Part shown: positions 46,022 to 57,771 of the stretch, one piece after another | Layout: each line of letters starts with the position of its first letter | Position numbering within the stretch: position 1 is the first letter of the stretch | Assembly (NCBI GenBank): GCA_020726505.1 | Contig: JAHLEZ010000008.1 | Span: forward strand, 1,240,001-1,304,000 | Direction of reading: 5' to 3' | Source: Leptodontidium sp. MPI-SDFR-AT-0119 | Taxonomy: Eukaryota > Ascomycota > Leotiomycetes > Helotiales > Leptodontidiaceae | Length of the DNA: 64,000 bases | Position numbers and translations under genes: made by a program | Notes under the pieces: generated by a model | Database searches by the model: none | What the model saw: only the letters and a program-made list of their open reading frames with translations | What the model was told of the DNA's origin: nothing

Positions 46022-47932
46022 TCATTCCAGAATTAATGTTTCACAGCCCTCCGACATGAATGCCTCACCGTACATAATTCCGTGAATATATGCGTCTCCA
46101 ATCAGGACCCCATTCTCCCCTCCCCTTCTTATGATAAGTGGGACCTTCGACCCTTCAAGTAGCCAAACCTCATCCTTTAGACGAACATCTCCAGAAGCCA
46201 TGCCAATGTATCTCTTTCCTTCAGTCCGAATCATGCGTCTGAAGATAATATTCTGGAGCCGACCATGGAAAGTAGACTGCGGTCGTTTATAGATCAGGAA
46301 TACTATAATGAGAGAAAATGCCATAAAGATCAGTTGCAAGTAACCTAGTCCAAGCATCTTCAAGATGGGATTTGCCGTGTTGGCCTGACGCCACTTGAAA
46401 AATTCCTCCCTCATATCCTGTTTGGGTTCTTCTTCATTCTCGTGTTCTGAAAGATTTCCAGCTATCAATGTTTGCCAATAGGCATCTTCATTGGACTCGT
46501 CATGCTCATACTTGCCCTTTTGTGTTCGAAACTCTGCAACACTCTCCCATGTCAATAGAGTATGATAGGTTTTGAAAATGCTTCCTATACAACGTCTGAA
46601 TGATTCAAAGTTCCAGCTGCTTGGCATAAATTGTCCCTCATGCATATCGCCAACTGCAGTGATAGTAGCGACCTTGTGACCCTTGGTAGGCAAAAGGTGG
46701 GCCTGATGCATCGAATGAATCTCCAAAACATTGTAATCGCTGTTGCGAGTAGCATTGAATGGCTTCGATATCCGATTTCCTGACTCCTCTGCGTTGACTA
46801 ATGACTGTGTGTGACCCCCTGGTATCTGCCGAATCTCCTTGGCTTGTTTGGTGTCTGGTATGCTCCAGTCTGGTGCCCATGATGGCAGTGACTTGGTTTT
46901 AGACTTGAACTTCAACGGAGGTAGACTAAGAACGTCCAAGTTCCTGTCATGCGTGATTATGCTCCGCGCAACTTCTGTATATACGGTTCGAAGGTCCTGA
47001 CCATAATCGACCTTTATCCTCGCCTGTGGCCTTGCTGACTTTTCTGTCAATCCTAGAAATGCGTAGACTTTATCTCTTTCGTTGGTCGCTCCGCAAAGCC
47101 GATGGCGGAGAAGTACGCCAAGAAGAGTACATCCTCCTGCTCGATAGATAGCACCCTCATCTGCCACCGGAATGAAATAGTTAACTGCTGGATGCGATGT
47201 AAAGGCAAGTTTTGTTTCCAATGCAAAATTCATTCCATGTATAAGATCGGTCCAGTCTGCACTGAAGGCTCCCAAAAATAGCGTGGCCTTCTTCGCAACT
47301 GCAGACTCTTGGACGATCCAGGACCGATGGAACCATGGAGCTTCGAGCAGCGACAGCAACGATACGTAATCAAAGCTGAACAATGACGGCAGCCCGTACT
47401 TCGCAAGGTCCTTGCTGCTGAATATGTTTATACTGGGTATGTCTGGTCCAGCAATTGTGGCTGCGTCGTTCAATTTCTTGAGTAGAGAAATTGCTACCTC
47501 AGAATTGCAGTCCGGAAGTTCCCTCCCTAACCAAATCACAACACTGCTGCATCCTTCGTAAATCCTGCGCATAAGAGGGATCTGTCGGTTTTTTTCCTCT
47601 TCGTTACTTTGATCAATGCAGATGGCATCAATCCAAAGATTCCTGGGAGTCTCCTTGTAACGAAATGCGCTCAATGCTCCGTGCAAATTTGGCTGCACCA
47701 AGATTGTGGAGTTTCGTGCCTGGCCTTCCTCCTGGATGGATATCTTCACTTCTCCGCCTGGTTTGCCCCAACAGTACGAAAGCGCTTCGTATGTCTTGTG
47801 GTCAGATATTTCTGCAAGCTTCCTTGAACTGAGCTCGCATTGAATCTCGTCAGCCTCGCCGCCTGAGAGCAGCCGAAGGATGCGGACGGTATCTCCTCCA
47901 GCCGGCAACGGACTGTATCGAAAAGGTTCCAT
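46022..47932 (-). CDS. HET-domain protein (heterokaryon incompatibility type)
   Basis: HET-domain proteins trigger cell death after fusion of unlike hyphae; this one may act there or in non-self sensing. Single exon, 636 aa, intact. HET motifs: YEALSYCWGKPGG (~55), NLWIDAICIDQSNEEEKNRQ (~105), IYEGCSSVVIWLG (~130), APWFHRSWIVQESAVAKKA (~205) and CGATNERDKVYAFLGL (~290). Near the C-terminus a hydrophobic segment (LQLIFMAFSLIIVFLIYK, ~530) may span a membrane, followed by the family's usual end (LLEGSKVPLIIRR, GDAYIHGIMYGEA). I start at the ATG at 47932. It is flanked by two HET fragments. Confidence 0.92.
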   Translation of the reverse strand: MEPFRYSPLPAGGDTVRILRLLSGGEADEIQCELSSRKLAEISDHKTYEALSYCWGKPGGEVKISIQEEGQARNSTILVQPNLHGALSAFRYKETPRNLWIDAICIDQSNEEEKNRQIPLMRRIYEGCSSVVIWLGRELPDCNSEVAISLLKKLNDAATIAGPDIPSINIFSSKDLAKYGLPSLFSFDYVSLLSLLEAPWFHRSWIVQESAVAKKATLFLGAFSADWTDLIHGMNFALETKLAFTSHPAVNYFIPVADEGAIYRAGGCTLLGVLLRHRLCGATNERDKVYAFLGLTEKSARPQARIKVDYGQDLRTVYTEVARSIITHDRNLDVLSLPPLKFKSKTKSLPSWAPDWSIPDTKQAKEIRQIPGGHTQSLVNAEESGNRISKPFNATRNSDYNVLEIHSMHQAHLLPTKGHKVATITAVGDMHEGQFMPSSWNFESFRRCIGSIFKTYHTLLTWESVAEFRTQKGKYEHDESNEDAYWQTLIAGNLSEHENEEEPKQDMREEFFKWRQANTANPILKMLGLGYLQLIFMAFSLIIVFLIYKRPQSTFHGRLQNIIFRRMIRTEGKRYIGMASGDVRLKDEVWLLEGSKVPLIIRRGGENGVLIGDAYIHGIMYGEAFMSEGCETLILE

Positions 47933-48239
47933 GTTAGTGCTCAAGCATATGTATTGAATGATTAATTAGTAGAACACTGAGATAATATTTTTTTAAAGCA
48001 TCCACATCTTGCTTTTTCCTGGAGGTGCGGGGTTAAAGAGCGATTCCTGTTATTGGGTGGCCTTATTGATTGATGGTTGGCGTCAGGTGCATACAGTAAG
48101 CTTACGAAGTACCCCGCAGCGAGCGCGGTTTATCACCGGTGGAATCCGCCGCAAAGGTAAGGGCGATGCGTGATAGGAGGGAGGCATTTTTATGAGATAT
48201 AAAAATGCCACTTGGTTAGGTAAAGTTTTGGCATTCAAT

Positions 48240-48504
48240 GAACAATTCAATGCCAGTACACTGGCCAAATTCTTCCCGTAGCGAGGACCTTTATCGTGCG
48301 CTGTTGAAATTTCGCACGACATCATATCCCGGCCTTCTTTGCTTTGGGTGGACCAGATGTGTATCAACCAAAGTGATCTTGTTGAGAGGAAAAACCAGAC
48401 GCAACTGATGTGCGAAATATATTCACGTGCTTCATATGTCACAGTCTGGCTGGGAGATTCGTATTTCGTTAGACTCCGAATGTCAAGGGCAATCAACGAC
48501 ATTG
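48240..48504 (+). pseudogene. HET-domain gene fragment, N-terminal part
   Basis: DLYRALLKFRTTSYPGLL continues after a one-base frame change into LWVDQMCINQSDLVERKNQT and IYSRASYVTVWLGD, the first half of the HET signature. It ends at AINDI followed by a GTAAGT donor at 48505; nothing HET-like continues downstream on this strand. The start (the YEALSY block) is missing. Confidence 0.7.
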
Positions 48505-49393
48505 TAAGTCCTTGGTTGTTATCCAAAAAAATAAAATAAAAAATAAAAATAAAAATTCCCCCGTATATGTTAAACCTACTCATTAACACAGGACCTGAAT
48601 CGAGAGGCCAGAAAATTCAGTCTAATTGCAACGTCACAACTCGAAATTCAGACCCCTGGCGTCAACGCTCGCTTAAACAATAACAACAATACTAAGGAGA
48701 AACTTCCCAAGACCCCTCATATAATCACCAAATGTTACACCGCATCAGTTACGTCACAAGCATACATTTCGCACCGTATTCAAATCACATCACATCACAT
48801 CACACAAGCAACTCAAAAGGTAGAGTGAACAAGTTCCAACAGCATCTCATTTCGCAACAGAAAAGTATGCTCCACCTCCCCTGCTCTACTTTCTCCTCTC
48901 TGCTCTCTCCGTTCTATAATCAAGAACGGAGCACAATGAATCAATCAAAGCCCTTCCCGCACGCTATGCAGAAAAAGGCACGGTACGAAGTACAGCCATC
49001 TTGAGTTTCCTTCCCATCCACCACAAGGACTTCAGTATTCATCGTACAACATCCCCTTGCTTCTCTTTTCTCTCGCGGCCTCCTCTCTCCCATCTTCAGC
49101 TTCAGCAACTACAGCCCCATATACTACAATTCCCCCTCTCCTCACGAATTTTCCACTCACTCTCCCATCCCACCAGCCAAGCCCGAATACCTATAGAACA
49201 CAGTCCACAACCTCAACCTAACCTACATACAAAAGGCGTGCGTGCGTGTGTCAAAGAGAAAAGAAAAACTGTATCGAACGAGGAAGAGATGCTTTTTCAT
49301 CTCTTCTCCCTTCCCTTTCCTCTTTCGAGAGAAAAATCAAAACTAGACATTAAAAATCCGTATCCGTAAAACATCCTCCGCATCATCAACCCT
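48505..49393. other. Intergenic, 3' side of the formin
   Basis: Contains A-rich (AAAAT) runs at 48527-48560, a CACAT repeat near 48785 and CT-rich stretches to 49250. Short ORFs only. Confidence 0.45.
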
Positions 49394-52300
49394 TCACTCA
49401 TCCAGGTCTATAGGTTTTGTTTTCGAGCCGTCGGGGCTAGGTGGGCTCACCACTGTGGTGGGCGTCGGCACTTTCTCTTTATCGCCATCTTCAGACGCAG
49501 GTGCTTCTGCTGTTTGTGGTGTGTCTGGTTCCTCTTCTATGACAGTGTCGCCGTCAGGGGGTTCAGAGATGCTGGAGGCCTTTTCGCGGCGCCTTCGTCG
49601 AGCTTTACGTTCTTCCTCAGCGTTATCTCTGCGCCGTGCTCTTCTCATGCTGTCTCGTCGCTCCGTCTCTTCTGCATCATTCGCTCCGTCACTTCCTCTC
49701 ATTCCTTGCAGGAGCAGAGCAGCTCGTTCGGCAATATCGTCTTCGGAACCTTCTTTAGGAGCAAGCAATTCGGGACTGATGAGGCCCTCAGTACTAACGG
49801 ATTCAGGACTCTTCAGTGAATCCTCAACCTCGGGAATCTCATCTGGATCTGGTATCTTTTGCCCTGAAGCAACACGGACCTGGTACCGGTTCTGGAGACG
49901 GGCTCTTCTCCTACGATCCCTCTGATCTCGAGCTTGTGGCGCTGCAGCACGCAACTTCTCGAGAAGTGAGTCCATAGCTCCGGTTGAGACGGGCGATGGT
50001 GGTGCGCTTCCATCTGATGACCCAGCGACTTTGAGTTGAGCATGTTTGCGCTTCATTGATGCTTCGTTGCGTTTGCGAGTAGCTTCAAGGACAATGTTCT
50101 TTTCTCTCGACTTCTTCCATTCTGTGACGAAAATGGCAAGTTTGGAGAAGAAGTCGCGTCGGGCGTTCTCATCTGCAGGATCTTCACCATAGAAGACCAT
50201 GATATCGTCGTAGGTTCGGATCATATCCTCCAAGTAGAGTTGCATTTGCTCGGCCTTGCGTCTTGCATCCTTCATCGAACGTTGGACGATTTGGCTGACA
50301 CGATCTTGGGGATGGAACTTCTTAGGGTCGCTTAGGTTGCCCGAATCCAATGACATTTGGACGTTCTTAATGTTGTCAATGTAGCGTTTGGCATCCTGCT
50401 GAAGTTGCTCCACGTTCAATTTCTGCGAAAGGACGACTCCTCCGATATCATCAGTGAATCCTTCCCACTCGGGGTATTGAGTTCGGACGATACGTTCAAC
50501 AAGGTCGGCAAAAGTTGACTCGTTCTTGTCATCTTTCACCATGCCAAGGCGCGCAAGCGAGCTCAGCTTGAAACCGCTGGCTTGCTTGTTGGAATCGTTC
50601 ATGTAATTACCGATATCGAGAATGAGTCCAAGAACGTTCATCAGAGATACCGAGTCTCGTAGTGATTCCGACACAGCAACGACTTGCTTCAGCTTGTCCG
50701 AGACTTCATCGTACTCCACCTCAAAGCTTCGGGTCAATGCGAGCGCACGCATCCTCGACTTCCAGTAATGGTGGAGCTCGTAGGATGTTTGGAGGTAGAT
50801 TTGATCTTCTCTGGTAAGCTCCGTGGGATCCATTTCACGGTTGTCCTTGTTGGCATCGGGTCCGGTCCAGTCTTTGCTATATGGCGCCATCAACTTGGCG
50901 GTGTTTTCAGGCACATTGCACATGTCTTCCTTTTGCAAGAAATCCATGACGACAGCGTTATCCAAGACTTCTTTGTCACAGTGAATGACCATCTGAACAA
51001 TCTTCTCTACGGAGTAGCTGGAGAATTTGGCGAGAGAAATTTCTAAACATAGTTAGTACTGCAATGAAATGGTAGATTTCCCAAACTTACGGAACGTCCT
51101 CATCAGATCACTAGAAATGATCTGCTTCTTGTCTGTTTTCTTGCCTGCGCCCTTGCCAATTTGTTTGATCTCCTTGGCCAAGAACAGCTTTTCTACCTCG
51201 TCCAGAACACCCTTTCTTGAAAGCTCGGCATACTTCTCTTCCTTCTCAGCTGCAGTGGGTGCATGTGCTGCCCAATGGGTGGTCATAGGAGTATCAACCT
51301 TCTCCCAATGAAGCGCCTTGAGCTTCTTCTTAGGTCTAGCAACTGGCATACCAAGCGTTGGTGCGGCATTGTAGGATGGCTGGGATAAGAAACCACCAGA
51401 TTTCTTGCCGGGCATTGGAGGAGGTGGTGGAGGCATCATTCCATTTGCCATAGGAGGTGGTGGGGGAGGTGGAGGAGGTGGCGGTCCACCAAGAGATCCA
51501 GGAGGCGGTGGTGGAGGAGGTGGAGGGGGGGGGAGGTCCAGCAAACCCAGGAGTTTGTCCTGGCATAGGAGGAGGCGGAGGAGGCGGTGGAGGAGGCCCA
51601 TTGAACCCTTCGGCTTTAGGCAACGTCTCGTCACTGGGTGTTATTGGCGAGTCGGATTCGAGACTTGGATGTGAAGGCCCTGTAGTAACTCCATCGCCAT
51701 CGCCATCTTCATCATCACTAGCATCGTACCGCTTGACTTTCGAGTTCATCTCCTGTAAGTATCCAGGTGCTTGCTTTGGCCTTCTCATCTCCACCACACG
51801 AGGTTTCTCAAAGACAATACCCTCCTCATCATTGTCGTCGTCGTCGTCGTCTTCGAAAAGAATTTCTTGGGAATTGACAGGTTTCCGAGGTATTCTTGTT
51901 TGGCGAGATACACTTCCAAGCATACTATTGGTAAAATCTCTAGGTGGTGTTGCCCCACCACCAGCTCGGCTGTCACCATCCATCTCTTCACGAAGTGCAC
52001 GCAATCGATCAGAAGGACCGGCAGCATCACCCCAGACCCGACCCTCAAGTTTGTATTGAGTCTTTTGGCGCTCAATTTGCATCTCAAGTCGATCCATGAG
52101 CTTTTCGCGGTCAAGTATGCCTTTCATTTGAGAAGGATCACTCTCTCCCAGAGCAGCTCCTCCAGCAGCACCCTTGGCAGCATTCGATGCAGCGATATCC
52201 TGGGCATCACGTAGCATAAGATAGAGCTCTCTGGTTTCAAGCTCATTCCTCTGGGCTTCTTTAGCACGAAGCGCCTGTACGCTTTCCAAGTCACTCTTCA

Positions 52301-54674
52301 ATGCATCGGCTTGCCGCCTTTGGATCTCAATAACCTGAGCTTGCTCTTCTAGCTGCTTCTGCAATTTTGCAACCATTCCATCAGCTCCAAGCTCGATTTG
52401 GGATTTCATTTCATCCCGCTCGGCCATCGCCGAGTCGGCTATTTGACGAGATTCCAAGGCCTCATCGAGAGCTTGTCGAGCCTCCGAATCGGTGTGGAGC
52501 TTGTCAAGCAAACTTTGAACGGTGAAATTGAGACTCTGCTTGAGGTCCATATCGGGTAACCTCCTGTCCATGGCAACATAACTGAGCATAGAGTCCACCA
52601 ATTGAAACATCCGTAGCCGCTCTTCTCCATCGTTATCCCGGATGAGCAGTAAATGTTGCAGAGCAGAGACAAAGTAATCCTGGGTCCTGCTTCCCTGGAC
52701 TTTCTGCATAATGGCATCGACAATTTGAGTTGGATCGCTAAGATCTTTGACTTCGCCCTCAACATTATCCTTGATACTGCTATTCTCACGTTCCAGAAGA
52801 TCCTCGTAATCGATGGCCTCGTTCGTCCGGAATCGTTCAATCTGCTTGTCTATCACATCGTATTGGAACCCCTCCATTTTGGTCAGGATTCGCTTGATGC
52901 CGCATGCTGTGAATTGTGCCCGGATATGGACACGAAGTTGCAAGTCTCTCTCAGGCGCATCCACAACCATGTTGATGAGGAACAGCGTCGCAACTGCATA
53001 TTCCATCAAGAGGTTCTCCATTCCGATACCACCACTTCGGACTTCTTCACTGGCTCCTACCAGACTTCCCATCTTTCCTCGGCCATCAACCGTGACTTCG
53101 ACCACCCGCATCCATGCATCGAATCGGCCATTTTCTCCTTGTTGATTCTTGACATAGTCCATAGCCTGGATGACTTTGAGGTGGCCTTGGCCATCGGCCC
53201 AGTGACATAAGAAAGTCAACACTTCGCTGACCAGCTTCCTTGTCGTCAACCGGGGCGAAATGAGTGATGTTGCCAATGCCACAATAACTTGCTGGTGGGC
53301 CAATGCATCGTCGGCTCCAAATTTGTTGTTCATGAGAGCCTTTAAACACTTGACAATATCATACTCGCGGTCCAGGTCCCTGTCGCTTGTTGACCCATCC
53401 GCTGGCGCGGGTCCTTGGGCTTGCCTCCTGTTGATTTTCCCCAGTACATTCGTGAGAGCAACCTGACCCTGGCACTCCACGAAAGTCTTGACCCATCCAA
53501 TTGGCTGAGTACGCAAGCTTACAGCCAGACTTTGCAACTGTTTCGCGGAGATGCTGTTGTCCATAACCTTTCGTACGAACCACTCTGGCGTGCCCTCCTC
53601 CTCCGCATTGGCAAGCATTTCCATTTCCCGGCCGTATTGCCCAGTATTCCTCACATTTGTTCGTCTTTTCTGCTCTCCTTGCCATTCCGTCAGTCGATCC
53701 TGATGTACCAATGTCCATTTCTTTGCCGCAGGGTATGCCATCATTTGTCGCCTGGCTTGATCTGGTAGATTGTGCCATCCTCGCTTTTGCATCAGTGCCA
53801 GGAACTGCTCCTCTATTACCCTGTCATCCGTGGGCTTGTTGAGATTGAAACCCTCTCCCCCGAATGATCCAGAAGGAGACCCAGACATGTAATGCGCAGG
53901 GAATTTCGTGAGGCGGTGCGTTTCGCGACTCGATGCGTGGGAAGGTGATAAATTGCTGTTGAAGGAGCTTGTAGACTGCGAAGCTGGCATGGCTGTTCTG
54001 GACGAGCTCCCGGAAGAGAAGACGCTTGAGCGGTCAGTACTCGAATCTGCACTGGAATGATCGAATGAATTCCTCCCATACGCCGAGGTTTGAGCTGTAG
54101 AGTAGGAGTCGTATCGCGAATTATGCCCATTCAAAGTGCTTGCGTTGCTCGCCCTTCCGGGTCCCCACTGCTGTAATTGCGTCCTCCTATCCCCGGTCGA
54201 TGCCATTGTAACATTTCCTACTCCTGGAGGTGGCCGCGGCCCTGAAGGATGTGAGCTACCATTTGGAAGGGTCGCAGGATCGAAAGATGGATATTGGTGG
54301 TAATCGGAGCCTGGCTTGTTGAGATGATGTGGCAGAGGTTCCCTTCTTACTGGCATTTGGTCGCTCCTTGGTAGATAATCCACCGGTATGGGCGACTTGC
54401 CGTCTGCCATAACGCTATCGTAAGGAATGGAGGTTATGACGCCTGCCATCATATTCAGACCTGCCAGATCCGCACCAGGCGAATTTGGCCTTTCTATAGA
54501 TGCAACAGAGGATCCTCTGGCGTGTCGTGATGATCGGGACCCTGCTGTGCTTGACTTCTCCAAATCTGCGCCCAACTTGCCCTCGTCACTGGCATTTCTC
54601 CTGTCCTTCTTGCTGCTCCTCGAGAAGAACGATTTGCCGCCAGATGACTGACGGGACTTGTCGGCGGCTGACAT
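49394..54674 (-). CDS. Formin, SepA/Bni1-type, with a one-base frameshift in FH1
   Basis: Formins nucleate and elongate actin cables and rings for polarity and septation; this is the single-formin type of filamentous fungi. Exons 54674-51091 and 51042-49394. Order: disordered Ser-rich N-terminus; GBD/FH3 from EEQFLALMQKRGWHNLP (~285) through FVECQGQVALTNVL and ALMNNKFG; coiled coil (~740-840); FH1 poly-Pro (~1020-1115); FH2 from KKKLKALHWEKVDTP (~1120) through FLQKEDMCNVPE and LGLILDIGNYMNDSN; DAD-like MDSLLEKLRAAAP with a basic RDRRRRAR (~1550). In FH1 a run of nine C on the coding strand (51526-51534) shifts the frame; eight C would restore a 1743-aa formin. Confidence 0.9.
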
Positions 54675-56045
54675 GATGGGTAGGAGAAACCGTTCGAAGG
54701 TGTTTCAATCAGTTGCTTGATTGCCCGCCTCTCCTCACTGCTTCCCTCCTATGCAAAAAAGTTATGGGGGCCCCAGTCCTTGCCGGACTTGCCTTGCCTT
54801 GCTTGCCTTGCCGTACGTTCCTTGGACTAGCTGTGATGCGCCTTATCTGGCCGCGGACGGAATGATGTAGAGTTGTCCAATGTCTCACGTCCTGGTGCTT
54901 TGCATTATGCCTTCTCAACGATGGGCGGCGTGAGGTGAGGGTCTTCGGATGTTCGAGTGCCAGCCGTGATAGGACAGCCGGTGTCGTCAGGGAGATGCTG
55001 CATGGAGAGATCGGTTAGCATGAGCTTTTCGAAGTCTGCGACGTGCAGAGAGTCAAAGGTTGAAGTTGAACGGGGGGGTCGACGGTGGATGTTCTTGCGG
55101 TCGTTCTTACCCAAGATTTGGTGCTTCAACAACGAACGGCTGTATAGGACGAGTGTGACGGTCAGTGTACGTACCAGTCAGTCTGCCTGGATACAGAACT
55201 CAAAAGTGAATTCGAATATCCTTTTGCTATCGGCAACTACGGTATGCCCTTCACTTCACGTCCCTTCGCTTCCCTGGTCGGCGGACAAATGTTTAATTCC
55301 TCAAAGGGGGGGCTGAAACAGAATCCCCAGGGCTGCAGTGGCATCAAACGGGCACAGACCTGGACGGGCTGTGATGGAAGCTGTGAGTGGTGGGAGAGGA
55401 GGGGGAGTGCAGGAGATGTTTGTTTCTTGAGGATAAATGACGAATGCAGACAAAGGGCAAAAAGCGAATGTTGTGTTGTAGAATGGAAGAGAAGAGACGA
55501 AACGAAACGAAAAGAGACGGGAGTTGTAGTTAGTTGGACGTGTTGTTGTTCGTTCGTTCGTCTATCCCCTTTTCTTTCCCTCTCCGTCTCCGTCTCCTCC
55601 CATAGGGATTACCCCCTAAGGTTCCAGGCTCACTTGTCCACTCGAAAGCTCCGAACGGGCGAGAGCTGGTGGTGCTTTAGCTCTGCAAGACCCCTGAAGC
55701 GAACTCGAAATAGCATGGGGGGCTTCTATCGCCTGCGCTGTCCTCCGCCGACCACCGAATCAATCAACCAACCAACCAACCAACCAACCAACGGACATTT
55801 CAAGTGCAACCAACCGCGCGCAACCACACCGGGCACACCCTCATCCTCTTTCACGGCGCTGACATCCAGGCTGGGAAATTGAAGATATATCCTTTCGGCC
55901 ATTTTACGTGCTCATGATTGGTCCTATGCTACTACGCCTTTCGAAGTGATTCTAATCTTCAGTAACCCACCCACCACTATCATCAAACCCCAGCACCACT
56001 TGCAAAGGACAACAACAACCATTGCGACAAGACCCTCTGACCTGG
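54675..56045. promoter_or_regulatory. Long divergent upstream region of the formin
   Basis: About 1.4 kb between the formin start and a plus-strand gene. It has a (CCAA)n run at ~55764-55792 and repeated ACGAAACGAA-type sequence near 55500. Open frames such as 55244-55882 do not look like proteins. Long, repeat-bearing 5' regions are common for polarity genes. Confidence 0.45.
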
Positions 56046-56679
56046 ATGAACGCCGCGTGGCAGCCACGAGCCTTAGGGATCTCCAAAAGAGCTGCTGCAG
56101 ACGACGTCTATATACCCCATCCCGCCCCAAGTTCTATGATAGCAGACGACGAGGACACAGTCAACATGGGCTTCTTGTCAGTTCTAAAGGTAAGAAAGAA
56201 CCATCTACAAGCGCTCTCTCGGCACATCTGACAGCTGGCAGACTCTGGTTATTCCAGCTATTATATCCCTTATCCTATACCTGATAGTGTCATACGTTGT
56301 GGTTCCAATATGGAAGAGGTATCGAGGGCGGTACAGTCAGTATCTCCCATTAGACACGATATCCACACAAACCTCCTCGATACGACAGCGAGTCCTAGAT
56401 GCGATCGCGAAATGGGTACTACCTTCAGCATGGAGGTCACAGTTCAACAGGGACCAATACACAGTCAGTGCGGAAGATGGGTCGGGCAGTGATTTTGATG
56501 AGGAGGATGGCGAAGAATTGTACGAGGTGGATGATAATCGAAGGGAAGCCTTGTCCCTGGATGCCCGGAGAGGGGGAGATGATGATGGGAGGAGGTTAAG
56601 CCGCGATTTGGAAGAAGGGTTTAAAGATGACAGTGATGAGGAGGATGAAGAGCGACAGGGCAGAACACTGTCAAGATGA
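56046..56679 (+). CDS. Small single-pass membrane protein, acidic C-terminus
   Basis: I do not recognise the family. Exons 56046-56189 and 56242-56679, joined in phase 0, give 193 aa. The N-terminus (NAAWQPRALGISKRA) is followed by a hydrophobic span encoded at the start of exon 2 (VIPAIISLILYLIVSYVVV, ~52-70), a basic WKRYRGRYSQYLP and a long Asp/Glu-rich tail. After the stop the +1 frame continues in the same style (DERIDDLLVPTSDEGFQDD) to a TGA near 56803, so the real gene may be longer, with a frameshift or missed intron near 56650. Confidence 0.6.
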
Positions 56680-57078
56680 GCGGATAGACGATTTACTCGT
56701 CCCAACATCAGACGAGGGCTTTCAGGATGATCTGGGGATGCTTAATCTGGGCCACAGAAGGACATCTGAAGAAAAAGAAGAGGAGGGGCCAACAACAGCC
56801 TGAAGATCAGACCAAACCTTAGGCCAGCTATCATTAAACCAAGCGATTCAGAATACCCCAGCGATAATATACCAACTTCCAGTTCCATTCCACGATCTTA
56901 CAATCCATAGGCCTACAACCCTCTATGATCCGAATACCCCAAACGCCAAATCAAAGGGTATGTCCACAACTCCAGTGCCCAAGAGAAATTTCCAGAGACT
57001 TCCCTCCTACATCGACATGCTGATCATCAATCATTCCCCATAGTCTCGACCACCCCGAGCAGACACCCCCAATTGCCC

Positions 57079-57771
57079 TCACCAATCCTCCTTCCCCTCC
57101 ATCCTCCCTCTCAACCCCTCCGTCAAAATCTCCATCTCACTCTTCCACGTCCCTCTCACCTCGCCCGTCCTCTCCTCGAAGTCCATCATCCCCATCCCAT
57201 TCCCACTCCCCTTATACAGACCCCCAAACAAACCCGGCAACGCCACTCTCAACCCCTCCAACGCCCTCTTCTCGGCCGCTAACCTTTCCTCCGCCCTCCT
57301 GACAACCTCCTCCATCTCCCTACTCTCTCTACAGAGCAAGCACAGAGCCGGCATATCCTCCCTCTTCACAGCCATCAAACTCGGCGGCCCGTCACTACCA
57401 CGACCAATCCCAACCCCGTCGCGATTCCATGATGTTGATTTTGATGTTGATATCGATATCGATTTCGGTATAACAGCATGTCCACACCCAACATACCGCA
57501 TCTCGCGCCGACAATTCGGACAATCCTGGTGTTTAGACGATTCCAACCAGCGCTTTATGCACAGCGAACCGAAGATGTGTGCGCAGGGTAAGATGGAGGG
57601 GGTTTCGAATATGCCATCTTGGTGGGGAGTGTTGAAGGGGGAGTGGCAGATTGTGCAAGAGGTGGGTAGGGAGGGTTGTGAGGAGGGGAGTGGTGATTTG
57701 TTGCACGATTCCGCTTTTGGAGGAGCTAGAGAGAGAAATGATGAAGGGTGGTCTTCTATCAAGATGGCCAT
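57079..57771 (-). CDS. RING-type zinc-finger protein
   Basis: A single-exon, 230-aa protein, probably an E3 ubiquitin ligase, although no partner is known. The RING begins at ~residue 38: CTICHSPF ... ILPCAHIFGSLCIKRWLE ... CPNCRREM, with CGH shortly after. A second Cys pair (ALCLLC, ~140) may bind metal or be incidental. The C-terminal half is a charged helix (EMEEVVRRAEERLAAEKRAL). I chose the ATG at 57771; the frame is open upstream but has no other ATG. No membrane span. Confidence 0.72.
   Translation of the reverse strand: MAILIEDHPSSFLSLAPPKAESCNKSPLPSSQPSLPTSCTICHSPFNTPHQDGIFETPSILPCAHIFGSLCIKRWLESSKHQDCPNCRREMRYVGCGHAVIPKSISISTSKSTSWNRDGVGIGRGSDGPPSLMAVKREDMPALCLLCRESREMEEVVRRAEERLAAEKRALEGLRVALPGLFGGLYKGSGNGMGMMDFEERTGEVRGTWKSEMEILTEGLRGRMEGKEDW

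Noticed and set aside
51405..52059. Open frames of poly-Gly and poly-Val/Glu type on the plus strand
   Set aside because: They are antisense shadows of the formin FH1 proline codons.
55244..55882. 212-codon open frame upstream of the formin
   Set aside because: It runs through microsatellite and T/C-rich promoter DNA, has no domain character and no conserved start context.
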